DNA of 64,000 nucleotides from Pseudobutyrivibrio ruminis. GTDB lineage: Bacteria; Bacillota; Clostridia; Lachnospirales; Lachnospiraceae. A program made the position numbers and the translations under genes. This document shows, one piece after another, positions 1-8,577 of this stretch; the first letter of the stretch is position 1, and every line of letters starts with the position of its first letter. Under the pieces are notes generated by a model that was not told the DNA's origin, searched no databases, and saw only the letters and a list, made by a program, of their open reading frames with translations. The stretch spans positions 1-64,000 of the forward strand of contig SVER01000013.1 in the NCBI GenBank assembly GCA_015057315.1. Direction: 5' to 3'.

Positions 1-222
1 ATGCCACAGCCAAAGGTAGTTATCGCTGTTGGTACATGCGCATGTACAGGCGGAATTTTCAAGGAATGCTACAACATCAAGGGCGGAGCAGATACAGTTA
101 TTCCTGTTGACATCTATGTTCCAGGATGTGCAGCTCGTCCAGAGTCAATCATCGACGGTGTTGTTAAGGGTGTAGCTCTCTTTAAGGAGAAGGCTGAGGC
201 TCTTAAGACAGCAGAAAAGTAG
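1..222 (+). CDS. echC: Ech hydrogenase small subunit EchC, C-terminal part (cut by window edge)
   Basis: This is the C-terminal 73 residues of the [NiFe]-hydrogenase small subunit of the NuoB/20-kDa family. It carries the proximal 4Fe-4S cluster that passes electrons between the ferredoxin-type subunit and the NiFe centre. The stretch GTCACTGG (residues 11-18) and VPGCAARPE near residue 43 hold the last two cluster cysteines of the family. The first cysteine pair lies upstream of the window, so the methionine at base 1 is an internal residue and not the start. It is followed 9 bases later by echD, with echE and echF after it in the same order as known Ech operons. Family assignment is secure; the length is unknown. 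Confidence 0.9.
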   Translation: MPQPKVVIAVGTCACTGGIFKECYNIKGGADTVIPVDIYVPGCAARPESIIDGVVKGVALFKEKAEALKTAEK

Positions 223-231
223 GAGGAAAAT

Positions 232-594
232 ATGCAAGAGATTAAAAAAGATTTATATTTAATTGATAAGGCTGAGCTCCTCCAGGTTATCATGGAAAAG
301 AAGAATGCTCTTTGGAGACTTTGCCAGATTTGCTGCTCTTTCCCTAAGGCAGAAAATCACTATGAGGTAACATATTCATTTGCTAATGGATATGACTTCG
401 CAAACTATAGACTCATCGTTGAAAAGGATGAGGAGGTTCCATCAATCTCTCGTGTTTACAAGTCAGCTATCTATTATGAGAACGAGATGCACGAGCTTTG
501 GGGACTTAACGTAGATAATATCAAGGTTGATTTACATGACAAGCTTTATCGTATCGATGTAGAGACACCATTTATGGAAAAGGAGGACAAGTAG
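232..594 (+). CDS. echD: Ech hydrogenase subunit EchD (NuoC/30-kDa-like)
   Basis: A 120-residue soluble subunit of the Ech membrane-bound hydrogenase, related to the 30-kDa NuoC subunit of complex I. It helps dock the large subunit and carries no metal site. The motif region IYYENEMHELWGL (about residues 80-92) resembles the conserved complex I NuoC segment that contains E-x-E-x-x-D-x-x-G. The start is preceded by AGGAGG at 222-227 with good spacing. The stop is followed directly by echE (one base between them), which indicates translational coupling. The assignment rests on both sequence and operon position. Confidence 0.85.
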   Translation: MQEIKKDLYLIDKAELLQVIMEKKNALWRLCQICCSFPKAENHYEVTYSFANGYDFANYRLIVEKDEEVPSISRVYKSAIYYENEMHELWGLNVDNIKVDLHDKLYRIDVETPFMEKEDK

Positions 595-595
595 C

Positions 596-1675
596 ATGGG
601 AAAAAGAAGTATAGTACCTTACGGCCCACAGCACCCTGTTCTTCCAGAGCCTATTCATCTTGATTTAGTTTTGGAGGACGAGAAGGTTTTAGCTGCTATT
701 CCTTCTATTGGATTTATTCACAGAGGTCTTGAGAGCCTTACAAGCAAAAAGGATTTTAACGAAATGGTATACGTAGCAGAGCGTATCTGCGGTATCTGCT
801 CATTCATGCATGGTATGGGCTACTGTATGGCAGTAGAGGATATCATGAACGTAGAGGTTCCTCGTCGTGCAGATTATCTTCGTACAATCTGGGCAGAGAT
901 GAGCCGTCTTCACAGCCACTTATTATGGTTAGGATTACTTGCTGATGGATTCGGATTCGAGTCACTCTTCATGCATTCATGGAGACTTCGTGAGAACATC
1001 CTTGATATGTTCGAGGCATCAACAGGTGGACGTGTTATCTTCTCTGTAAACACAATCGGTGGTGTACTTAAGGATATGCCAAACGATATGCTTAAAGAAT
1101 TCGTTAAGAAGCTTGACGACATGGAAAAAGAAATCCGTGAGACAACAAGCATCTTCCTTAACGATTACACTGTAAAGAGCCGGCTTGTAGATGTTGGTAT
1201 CATCACTGGTGAGGATGCTATCCGTCGTGGCGCTGTAGGCCCTATGATGAGAGCTTCTGGTATCAACGTTGATATGAGAAAGAACGGCTATGCAGCATAC
1301 AACGATATCGACTTCGACGTAATTACTTCTAACAACTGCGATTCATACGCTCGTTGCGAAGTACGTATCGGAGAGCTTTTCCAGTCTATCGATATCATCA
1401 GACAGTGTGTTGCTAAGATTCCTGATACTGAAATTAATACAAAGGTTACTGGCATGCCAAACGGTGAGTCATTCATCCGTGTAGAGCAGCCACGTGGTGA
1501 GGCATTCTATCATGTACGTGCCAACGGCACTAAGTTCTTGGATAGATTCAGAGTCCGCACACCTACATTTGCTAACATCCCAGCACTTACACAGACCTTG
1601 CAGGGATGCCAGTACGGTGACGTGCCACTTCTCGTACTCACTATCGACCCATGTATCAGCTGTACAGAAAGATAA
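596..1675 (+). CDS. echE: Ech hydrogenase large (NiFe) subunit EchE
   Basis: A 359-residue catalytic subunit that holds the NiFe centre and evolves or oxidises H2 with ferredoxin, coupled to ion translocation by the EchA/EchB membrane subunits (not in the window). The N-terminal nickel-binding motif RICGICSF places Cys65 and Cys68. The C-terminal motif DPCISCTER places Cys353 and Cys356, and the protein ends three residues after the last cysteine. Standard uptake hydrogenases have a C-terminal extension removed by a maturation protease; here there is none, so no processing should be needed. RBS GGAGG lies inside the end of echD. HypB, needed for nickel insertion, is encoded 13 kb downstream. 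Confidence 0.93.
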   Translation: MGKRSIVPYGPQHPVLPEPIHLDLVLEDEKVLAAIPSIGFIHRGLESLTSKKDFNEMVYVAERICGICSFMHGMGYCMAVEDIMNVEVPRRADYLRTIWAEMSRLHSHLLWLGLLADGFGFESLFMHSWRLRENILDMFEASTGGRVIFSVNTIGGVLKDMPNDMLKEFVKKLDDMEKEIRETTSIFLNDYTVKSRLVDVGIITGEDAIRRGAVGPMMRASGINVDMRKNGYAAYNDIDFDVITSNNCDSYARCEVRIGELFQSIDIIRQCVAKIPDTEINTKVTGMPNGESFIRVEQPRGEAFYHVRANGTKFLDRFRVRTPTFANIPALTQTLQGCQYGDVPLLVLTIDPCISCTER

Positions 1676-1693
1676 TTCAGAAAGGAGTCTAAA

Positions 1694-2095
1694 ATGGGAC
1701 AATTTTTACCATTTACTAAACAAGTTTTGAAGAACCTCTTCTCTGAGCCTGCTACTACTCAGTATCCTTTTGTACCAAGAGAGTACCCAGAGCGCACTAG
1801 AGGTCATGTAGATATTAATAAGGATCAGTGTATCCTTTGCGGAATGTGTATGCGTAGCTGCCCTCCAGGGGCAATCACAGTTGACAGAGCAGGAAAGACT
1901 TGGTCTATCAACCGTTTTGACTGCGTACAGTGTGGATATTGTGTAGAGAAGTGCCCAAAGAAGTGCTTATCTATCACACCAGGCTATCAGGAGCCAGGTC
2001 CTGAGAAGTTTAACTACTCAGTAGAGGTTCCTTACGAGCCACCAAAGCCTGCTGCTAAACCAGCAGCTGCAGCTCCTGCACAGCCACAGGCATAA
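1694..2095 (+). CDS. echF: Ech hydrogenase ferredoxin-like subunit EchF
   Basis: A 133-residue polyferredoxin subunit with two 4Fe-4S motifs: CILCGMCMRSCP (about residues 40-51) and CVQCGYCVEKCP (about residues 76-87). It is the likely entry point for electrons from soluble ferredoxin into the Ech complex. The last 20 or so residues are a proline- and alanine-rich tail that is probably disordered. The start follows AAAGGAG at 1681-1687. It is the last gene of the operon; a palindromic intergenic repeat begins five bases after its stop and probably also ends the transcript. Confidence 0.9.
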   Translation: MGQFLPFTKQVLKNLFSEPATTQYPFVPREYPERTRGHVDINKDQCILCGMCMRSCPPGAITVDRAGKTWSINRFDCVQCGYCVEKCPKKCLSITPGYQEPGPEKFNYSVEVPYEPPKPAAKPAAAAPAQPQA

Positions 2096-2100
2096 AAAAA

Positions 2101-2212
2101 GCCTTCCCCCTCTGGGGGAAGGTGTCTGCGTAGCAGACGGATGAGGGTCGCATTTAATATAGCCCTCATCCGTCACCTGCGGTGACAGCTTCTCCCCAAA
2201 AAGGGAGAAGCC
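2101..2212. repeat. Palindromic intergenic repeat, full (two-armed) copy
   Basis: A 112-bp element made of two inverted halves. The left half has a hairpin (GCCTTCCCCC / GGGGGAAGG), then GTCTGC/GCAGAC and GGATGAGGG. The right half, on the other strand, reads GGCTTCTCCC, GTCACCGCAGGTGAC and GGATGAGGGC. The halves are separated by about 15 AT-rich bases. Related copies lie at 18188-18238, 19284-19334 and 42613-42777. It sits between convergent genes and ends in a T-run, so it may also work as a terminator on either strand. Confidence 0.85.
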
Positions 2213-2218
2213 TTTTTA

Positions 2219-2743
2219 TTATCTAGCCCTAATATCTAATATCTCTCCCACATACATAGTGTGGAAATCATCCAAATGCTTGGCTGTATAATTCTCATTT
2301 AAAATCTTTTCATCCAGTATAGTATTTTCTGTCATTGGCACAGCTGCAATTTTCCTGCAAAGAATGATAAAGTTAGCATCATCAATATAAGGTGCGTTAA
2401 GAGCATGTTCAATACTAACATGGCACAGATGAAGCTTGTCCTCGTTTCTGCCGGAAAGCTGATCCAATACCTTCATAAGCTGCACATTGTTTTTGTCGTT
2501 CATATCAAAAAAGCAGGCAGAGAAGTATTCGCTCTTATCTAAAAGTTCCTTGGTGTATCTGGTGTTTCTTAAGAATGCGTAGACCACGTTTTTTCCCCAC
2601 ATATGACCAACGCCCCCATTGTGTGATGACATTGCGTTTACTACGCCGTCAGCTTCGGCAACAATGGCAATGCCCTCATCAGCCACCTTTTGAATAGGAT
2701 TCCATTCTAGCATATCGATTGGATAAGGTTGAAAGGTATGCAT
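2219..2743 (-). CDS. Flavin reductase-like (FMN-binding split-barrel) protein
   Basis: A 174-residue protein of the flavin reductase/flavoredoxin-like split-barrel family, expected to bind FMN. Visible family features are the early GIAIVAEADGVVNAMSSHNGGVG segment in the middle of the first third (flavin contact loop) and the VYAFLRNTRYTKELLDKSEYFSACFF stretch typical of the barrel core. I chose the ATG at 2743 because AGGAAG precedes it on the minus strand; the longer reading would need a GTG lying inside that ribosome-binding site. It is convergent with the ech operon and 18 bases downstream of the EAL gene on the same strand. The substrate or electron partner cannot be told from sequence. 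Confidence 0.7.
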   Translation of the reverse strand: MHTFQPYPIDMLEWNPIQKVADEGIAIVAEADGVVNAMSSHNGGVGHMWGKNVVYAFLRNTRYTKELLDKSEYFSACFFDMNDKNNVQLMKVLDQLSGRNEDKLHLCHVSIEHALNAPYIDDANFIILCRKIAAVPMTENTILDEKILNENYTAKHLDDFHTMYVGEILDIRAR

Positions 2744-2761
2744 AATCTTCCTCACTTTCTG

Positions 2762-4669
2762 TTATAAATTGTTCTGTTGTAAGAATTTTAAAATTTCGTG
2801 CTCTGGCAAAGGATGAGAGAAATAGTAGCCCTGAAGATAATCTACCCCTAGAGATTTCATTTCATCCATCTGCTGTTTTGTCTCAATACCTTCCGCTATA
2901 ATTCTAAGGCCCATTGAATGAGCCATATCTACAACTGTTTTTACGATAGCCTTTGCTTTTGCATTGGTAAAATATTCTTCAGTAAGATGCATATCAAGCT
3001 TAACAATATCTACCGGCATATCAACGATATAATTTAAGTTTGAGGAGCCAGCACCAAAATCATCTAGTGAGAAAGAAATACCATGTTCTTTTAGCTTTTC
3101 CATGTTTTTAGCAAGGTTTTCCTTACTGCGAATGGAATATGTTTCAGTGATTTCAAAATTAATCAGTTTTGGTTCGATTGCTTCTTTTTGCAAGGCCTCT
3201 AAAATTCTAGATACGAATACTGGACTTTCTCCATGCTTTACAGACAGGTTTAATTCTACCTTTTCAATACCAAGCTTTTCGATTCTGTACGATTTAATAA
3301 ATGAAAGTACATTTTTGTATATGGTATCGGAAAGAGGAACGATTCTGCCGGTTTCCTCAACAATAGGAATGAAATCGTTTGGATAAACCAAAGTCCCATC
3401 ATTTAGTCTTATTCTTACTAATGCCTCGATACCAGTAAATATACCAGATGCAATGTTGTAAATAGGTTGGTAGTGCACTTCTATACGGTTATCTTCCATG
3501 GCAGAAATAACCATTTTTTCAACCTGTTTACGATTCCTAAGAAGAGCCATTGCATCCTTATCGATAATAACTTCGTTGGTAATAAGGTTATTATGGTTAT
3601 TAGGAACAAAGTTAGTAACAAGTAGCATTAAATCATCTGCATCAGCAGCAATATGGCTGTCAGGAATGATAGTATAGTATGGATGAAGTAGTGTGTAAGC
3701 ATAAGCAATATCTGGGTTATCCTCTATGGATTGAAAATAAGTTTCAATCTTAAATTTGGTATTTTCCAAAAAATCCTTGTTGTTAAATATAAGGAAGAAA
3801 TATCCTTCAGCTGTGTCAAAAACCTTAGCAGCCTTAATACTAAACAGGAAATCTGATAAGGTATTAATGGTTTTCCTAAGTATTTTATTTTCTGATGATG
3901 TATCATTTAACGTATTAAATGAAATAATCATTGCAGAAAAAGGTGTCTTTGATTTATAAAGATAATCCAGATAATCATATATTACTGCTGAACTAAAATG
4001 TCCGGTTTTTCTTGATATAACACTTTGTGGATTTTCCAGCTCAAAAAACATAATAAGAGCACCAATGCATGCAGAAAAGCTTACGATTAGTAGTTGTGGC
4101 TTAAAAAACTGTATTACAGCTGAACAAATCCATATTAGCATCCATATAAGAAGAGCATTGGTTTTCTGCTGTTTTATATGGTTTTTTAATACCATGGTAG
4201 AAGCTATAATCAAAATAATATGTATGGCTACAAATATATATGTAGCAATGGCGGCTTTTCCATAGGAATATAAATATCTACCATCATAGTAGTACTCAAC
4301 AGGAAGATATGTAGTTATAAACAGTCCTATAATGAAGCTGTACCTGAAAAGTCGTCCTAAGAATTTTTCAAACTCACTGCCAAAATACCTGAAAATATCT
4401 GCCACTGTATAAGCTAAGGCACAGTAGGATACGGTTTGAAGGCTTAGAAGATATAGTTTGCAGGTAACAAGAACTATAGTGCTATTATATTTAGAAGCGT
4501 TTACTATTAAAAAGCAGGAGGCTATGTCAAGCACTACACATCCTAAAATAGCATATAAAGTTGTAATAAAGCGTTTTTCTGAGCTGAGGCCCATAGTAGG
4601 TTGTTTTCTATAGAATACTAAAAGCAAAACAACGATAATAAGCCCGCATACTTGAGTGTAAATATTCAT
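2762..4669 (-). CDS. Membrane-bound EAL-domain c-di-GMP phosphodiesterase
   Basis: 635 residues. The N-terminal 210 residues hold about seven hydrophobic segments (residues 5-20, 35-56, 63-90, 108-124, 138-162, 172-188, 193-210), a probable integral membrane sensor. Residues 225-370 look like a degenerate GGDEF domain with no GGDEF signature. The EAL domain spans about 385-632 and is intact: EALVR at 415-419, then NLS, FEITET, DDFGAGSSN, VKLD and IAEGIE. It is therefore predicted to hydrolyse c-di-GMP. AGGAC precedes the ATG at 4669 on the minus strand. It is divergent from ilvE and the GGDEF-EAL gene, so two opposing c-di-GMP enzymes lie within 6 kb. The signal sensed is unknown. Confidence 0.88.
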   Translation of the reverse strand: MNIYTQVCGLIIVVLLLVFYRKQPTMGLSSEKRFITTLYAILGCVVLDIASCFLIVNASKYNSTIVLVTCKLYLLSLQTVSYCALAYTVADIFRYFGSEFEKFLGRLFRYSFIIGLFITTYLPVEYYYDGRYLYSYGKAAIATYIFVAIHIILIIASTMVLKNHIKQQKTNALLIWMLIWICSAVIQFFKPQLLIVSFSACIGALIMFFELENPQSVISRKTGHFSSAVIYDYLDYLYKSKTPFSAMIISFNTLNDTSSENKILRKTINTLSDFLFSIKAAKVFDTAEGYFFLIFNNKDFLENTKFKIETYFQSIEDNPDIAYAYTLLHPYYTIIPDSHIAADADDLMLLVTNFVPNNHNNLITNEVIIDKDAMALLRNRKQVEKMVISAMEDNRIEVHYQPIYNIASGIFTGIEALVRIRLNDGTLVYPNDFIPIVEETGRIVPLSDTIYKNVLSFIKSYRIEKLGIEKVELNLSVKHGESPVFVSRILEALQKEAIEPKLINFEITETYSIRSKENLAKNMEKLKEHGISFSLDDFGAGSSNLNYIVDMPVDIVKLDMHLTEEYFTNAKAKAIVKTVVDMAHSMGLRIIAEGIETKQQMDEMKSLGVDYLQGYYFSHPLPEHEILKFLQQNNL

Positions 4670-4812
4670 AAACTTTGTCCTATTATAAGTGTTTATTCAG
4701 ATTATAACATTGATTAGAGGCGGATTGCGTTAAATCTCAGAAAGTTCAAAGAAATTTCAAAAAAGTCATTTGAAACATAATAAAAAATTTAGCAATTTAC
4801 TGTGTTAAAGTG

Positions 4813-4841
4813 TTGACTCAGGTTGTCAAAAGTTAGATAAT
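4813..4841 (+). promoter_or_regulatory. Promoter of ilvE
   Basis: TTGACT (4813-4818), 17-base spacer, GATAAT (4836-4841). The predicted transcript would begin at about 4848, after the upstream in-frame ATG at 4844, so translation must start at 4880. An inverted repeat TTGAC-N7-GTCAA (4813-4829) overlaps the -35 element and could be an operator. Confidence 0.6.
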
Positions 4842-4879
4842 AAATGAAAAATATTTATGATTTAGCGTGGAGGCACAAG

Positions 4880-5944
4880 ATGGATATCAGATTTGAAAAA
4901 AGGGAGCAATTAAAAGAGAAGCCAGATTGGAGCAACCTTGGCTTTGGTAAGTACATGACCGATTACATGTTTGTATGTGACTGGGATAGAGAAATCGGAT
5001 GGCACGATGCTAGAATCGTACCAGAGGGACCAATCGAGATGGATCCAGCATGTATGACACTTCATTATGCACAGGAAACTTTCGAAGGTATGAAGGCATA
5101 TCGTAGAGAAGATGGCAAGATTCAGCTTTTCAGACCAGAGATGAACGCTAAGCGTATGATTAACTCTAATGAAAGACTTTGCATGCCAGCATTCCCTGTT
5201 GAGGATTTTGTTGCAGCAGTTAAGGCTTTAGTTAAGACAGAAGAGGCATGGGTTCCTAGCGAGAAGGACACATCTTTATACATCAGACCATTCATGTTTG
5301 CTACAGAGGCTGCACTTGGCGTACACATGGCAAAATCATACAAATTTATGATTCTTTGTTGTCCAGTTGGAGCATATTATGCAACAGGTCTTGACCCAGT
5401 CAAGATTTTGGTAGAAAATGAATTAGTACGAGCAGTTGCAGGTGGTACAGGCTTTACAAAATGCGGTGGTAACTACGCTGGTTCTATTGCAGGACAGGTA
5501 AAGGCTGAAAAGATGGGATATTCACAGGTACTTTGGTTAGACGGTAACGAGAGAAAGTACGTTGAAGAAGTAGGAACAATGAATATCATGTTCAAAATCG
5601 ACGGAGAGATTTGGACAGCTCCAACAGTAGGAACAGTTCTTCCAGGTGTTACTAGAGATTCTATGATTCATCTTCTTAGAGACTGGGGCTACACTGTTAG
5701 AGAAGAGCGCCTTGCAATTGATGACCTTATGAAGGCTGGCCATGATGGTAAGCTTGAAGAGGTATTCGGTACAGGAACAGCAGCAGTTATCTCACCAGTT
5801 GGGGAACTCCGTTTCAAGGATGATGTTGTTGTAATAAATGGAGGTAAAACAGGCGAGCTTACCCAGAAGCTATACGATACCTTAACAGGCATCCAGTGGG
5901 GGAGACTCGAGGATAAATATGGATGGACACAAGTTATAGACTAA
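4880..5944 (+). CDS. ilvE: Branched-chain amino acid aminotransferase
   Basis: A 354-residue PLP enzyme of fold class IV that catalyses the last step of valine, leucine and isoleucine synthesis (and its reverse) with glutamate/2-oxoglutarate. The signature GGTGFTKCGGNYAGS contains the PLP lysine, Lys194, and the segment YVEEVGTMNIMF matches the substrate-side strand of the family. Length is typical. I chose the ATG at 4880 because GGAGG lies six bases upstream and because the promoter at 4813-4841 would start the RNA after the alternative ATG at 4844. The 3' end overlaps the next gene by 22 bases, an unusual pairing with a c-di-GMP signalling gene. Confidence 0.93.
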   Translation: MDIRFEKREQLKEKPDWSNLGFGKYMTDYMFVCDWDREIGWHDARIVPEGPIEMDPACMTLHYAQETFEGMKAYRREDGKIQLFRPEMNAKRMINSNERLCMPAFPVEDFVAAVKALVKTEEAWVPSEKDTSLYIRPFMFATEAALGVHMAKSYKFMILCCPVGAYYATGLDPVKILVENELVRAVAGGTGFTKCGGNYAGSIAGQVKAEKMGYSQVLWLDGNERKYVEEVGTMNIMFKIDGEIWTAPTVGTVLPGVTRDSMIHLLRDWGYTVREERLAIDDLMKAGHDGKLEEVFGTGTAAVISPVGELRFKDDVVVINGGKTGELTQKLYDTLTGIQWGRLEDKYGWTQVID

Positions 5945-8559
5945 ATTTGGATTTAGAAATCAATAGCGAGGACATGCAGTCGTTACAGGATGCATTCTGC
6001 AAATCTAACGATATGTATGTAATGTGTATTGGCAAAACTCATGGACAAATCACATCCTTCTCAGGCAATAAGCCTGAGGAGGATTTTGTTGACCGTGAAT
6101 TTCCTTCTGAACTCAGACGTGAAATAATGGATTCCTTTGTAGATGGCACTGCGGAGAATATCGTAGAGCGCTTTGGCAAAGAAGATTATTTCATGTATCG
6201 AGGAGTGGCAATTAGGGGAACAAATGGGGAATTCTTAGGTGTGTGGCTTTGCTTTGGAATCAATAGGGATTTGATTCCAGAAGAATTACAGATGCCACAG
6301 GCTATCAGGCTTACAACGCTAGAAGCGTTTGACAAATCGATTCTACTTATCGAAACACTTACCAAGTATTATTTTGCAGAAAAAATTAAGATTCAGGCTC
6401 TAAAGAATCAGCTACTTAGAGAGCGTGATGCAGAGCATGACATTAAGTACAAGCTTAAGAAGAACGAAATCATGACAGATATTCTCAGGTTTATGGAATC
6501 GGAGAATTCCTTCTCAAAGATTTCTGAGGATATTTTAAGAGATGCGGGAAAGTACTTAGAATGTACCAATTCTGCCCTGCTTCAGATTTCTGAGAATGAC
6601 ACTAGTGTAGATATGATTCTAGAGTGGTGTTCTAATGAGGAGGCTGCCCTTAAGGATAAGTTTCAGCAGGTACCACGTATGGATTTACCGTTTATGAATG
6701 GTAAGCCATATACTATTTCTTCTGATGCAGCTCTTCCAGAGGCATTCGAAATCTTCTTTATTAAATACGGAATTAAGGCGGCAATCTTTTTGCCAATTAA
6801 TATAAATGACGCGGCTGCCATGTATCTATGCTTCTTCGTAATGGAGAACGATAGAAAGTGGAGCGTTGATGATTTGCGTTTTGCAAATGATATTAAGCGC
6901 ATACTTCAAACAGTTCTTGTTAAGAAGATAACCACTAATTCATTGGCAAGCTCTTATAATGCCCTAGAGGTAATCCTTAAGAATGCAGGCTATGGAGTAG
7001 TTGTAGCTGATATTAATGAAAAGCATGTTCTTTACAAGAATGATACATTTAATCAGATGTTTGATAACGAGATAGACAAAACAGCCATTAAAGAGCTGGT
7101 GTTTGACGAAAAGTCTGTTAAACCGGAGTTGAATGGTTATTATGCCAAGGGCTCTGGCAAATGGTTTGATATCTCAATTAACAGCATCAATTGGGTTGAT
7201 GGTAGACTGGTTAGAATGATTACTTTCTACGATACCACTGACCTAAGGCTGTACCAAAAGAAGGTGGAGCAGCAGGCTAAGGTGGATTCCCTTACAGGCT
7301 TATTTAATAGACAGACCTGCGAAAAGGATATTTCCCTTGAATATCATATATCCAAAAAGCTAGGGGAGAGGTTCGCCCTTCTTATGATAGATTTGGATGA
7401 TTTTGCAAATGTTAACAGTGGTATGGGCTACAAGGTTGGTGATGAATTATTAGAATATGTAGCACATAGCATCAACGACATTTCCCAGATTAATGGCAAA
7501 TGCTATCGTGTAGGTGGGGATGAATTTGTTGTGATTGTTACCCACGACAACATGTCCCATTTTGATTACATCATTAAGCGAATCACCAATCTTTTTGCTA
7601 ATCCATGGACTCTTGAAGGGGTTGAGTACAATTGCTCAATGAGCATGGGTTGTGTAAAGGTTGACGAAGGGTTTGATGAAGCCGCAGATATTTTCACATG
7701 CTTAAATATCGCTGTTCACAGTGCCAAGAATAATGGCAAGAATAGATTAGAATATTATGATGACAAATCAAAGGCTATCAAAGAAGAAAAGGCTAAGCTG
7801 GAGCAGAGCCTAAGAGAGGCGGTAGGTGATAACTGCAGCCAGTTTGAGGTTTACTTCCAGCCTATAATGGAATTTGTTAATGGCATTCCTCTTTGCCACG
7901 GGGCAGAGGCTTTGGTTAGATGGAATTCTAAGGAATACGGTCTTGTAACTCCAGAGGGCTTTATTTCCGAGGCTGAGAATCTTAGATTAATGGATTCAAT
8001 AGGAAGCTTCGTAATAACTGAAGCAATTAAAAGCTGCAAGCATTGGAACGATTTTGGCTTCCCAGAGTATGGGGTGGGCATTAATCTTTCACCATATCAG
8101 CTTAGTCAAAAGGACATATTAGAAACCATTAAGTCGGTAATCAAAAAGACAGATATTAATCCAGCCAATATCACATTTGAGGTGACAGAGCCAGTATCTA
8201 CAGAGGATGTTAGCTGGATGGTTAAAATCCTTACAGCTATTCGTGAATTAGGTTGCAAGATTGCCTTAGACGACTATGGCAAAGCTGGTTCTTCTTTAAT
8301 GAATATACGTGTTATGCCTATAGATATTATTAAGATAGATAAGAGCCTTACGGCAGATATGGACACTGATAAATTCTCAGCGGCATTTATCAAAGCCATA
8401 TCAGAACTTGCAAAATCTGTCGACCTGACAGTTTGCGCTTCAGGGGTTGAGGTAGAAAAGCAGGTAGAGGAAATAACACAGTTTTCCGTTAACTTAGCAC
8501 AGGGTTACTACTTCGATAGGCCATTATCCAAGGCTGAATTCGAAGATAAGTATTTATAA
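5923..8559 (+). CDS. GGDEF-EAL c-di-GMP signalling protein with degenerate EAL site
   Basis: 878 residues with no membrane segment. Apparent order: an N-terminal sensory region (1-150), a short coiled coil (about 150-180), a GAF-like region (about 190-345), a PAS-like region (about 350-440), GGDEF (about 450-615, signature GGDEF at 531-535) and EAL (about 640-878). The GGDEF site is intact; no RxxD inhibitory site is seen ahead of it. In the EAL domain EALVR (662-666), NLS, FEVTE, LDDYG and IIKID are present, but the usual AEGVE reads ASGVE with Ser840 in place of a metal-coordinating glutamate. I infer that it is mainly a diguanylate cyclase. Its start overlaps the end of ilvE and has GAGG upstream; glyA follows 18 bases later. 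Confidence 0.88.
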   Translation: MDTSYRLNLDLEINSEDMQSLQDAFCKSNDMYVMCIGKTHGQITSFSGNKPEEDFVDREFPSELRREIMDSFVDGTAENIVERFGKEDYFMYRGVAIRGTNGEFLGVWLCFGINRDLIPEELQMPQAIRLTTLEAFDKSILLIETLTKYYFAEKIKIQALKNQLLRERDAEHDIKYKLKKNEIMTDILRFMESENSFSKISEDILRDAGKYLECTNSALLQISENDTSVDMILEWCSNEEAALKDKFQQVPRMDLPFMNGKPYTISSDAALPEAFEIFFIKYGIKAAIFLPININDAAAMYLCFFVMENDRKWSVDDLRFANDIKRILQTVLVKKITTNSLASSYNALEVILKNAGYGVVVADINEKHVLYKNDTFNQMFDNEIDKTAIKELVFDEKSVKPELNGYYAKGSGKWFDISINSINWVDGRLVRMITFYDTTDLRLYQKKVEQQAKVDSLTGLFNRQTCEKDISLEYHISKKLGERFALLMIDLDDFANVNSGMGYKVGDELLEYVAHSINDISQINGKCYRVGGDEFVVIVTHDNMSHFDYIIKRITNLFANPWTLEGVEYNCSMSMGCVKVDEGFDEAADIFTCLNIAVHSAKNNGKNRLEYYDDKSKAIKEEKAKLEQSLREAVGDNCSQFEVYFQPIMEFVNGIPLCHGAEALVRWNSKEYGLVTPEGFISEAENLRLMDSIGSFVITEAIKSCKHWNDFGFPEYGVGINLSPYQLSQKDILETIKSVIKKTDINPANITFEVTEPVSTEDVSWMVKILTAIRELGCKIALDDYGKAGSSLMNIRVMPIDIIKIDKSLTADMDTDKFSAAFIKAISELAKSVDLTVCASGVEVEKQVEEITQFSVNLAQGYYFDRPLSKAEFEDKYL

Positions 8560-8577
8560 AGAAAGGTAAGGGAAATA

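Noticed and set aside
910-1152. Minus-strand reading frames opposite echE, dnaE, the 927-residue protein and others
   Set aside because: They lie wholly within well-supported genes, lack ribosome-binding sites and have the composition of antisense shadows.
4844-4879. ilvE start at 4844
   Set aside because: It lies upstream of or at the predicted transcription start and has no ribosome-binding site, unlike the ATG at 4880.
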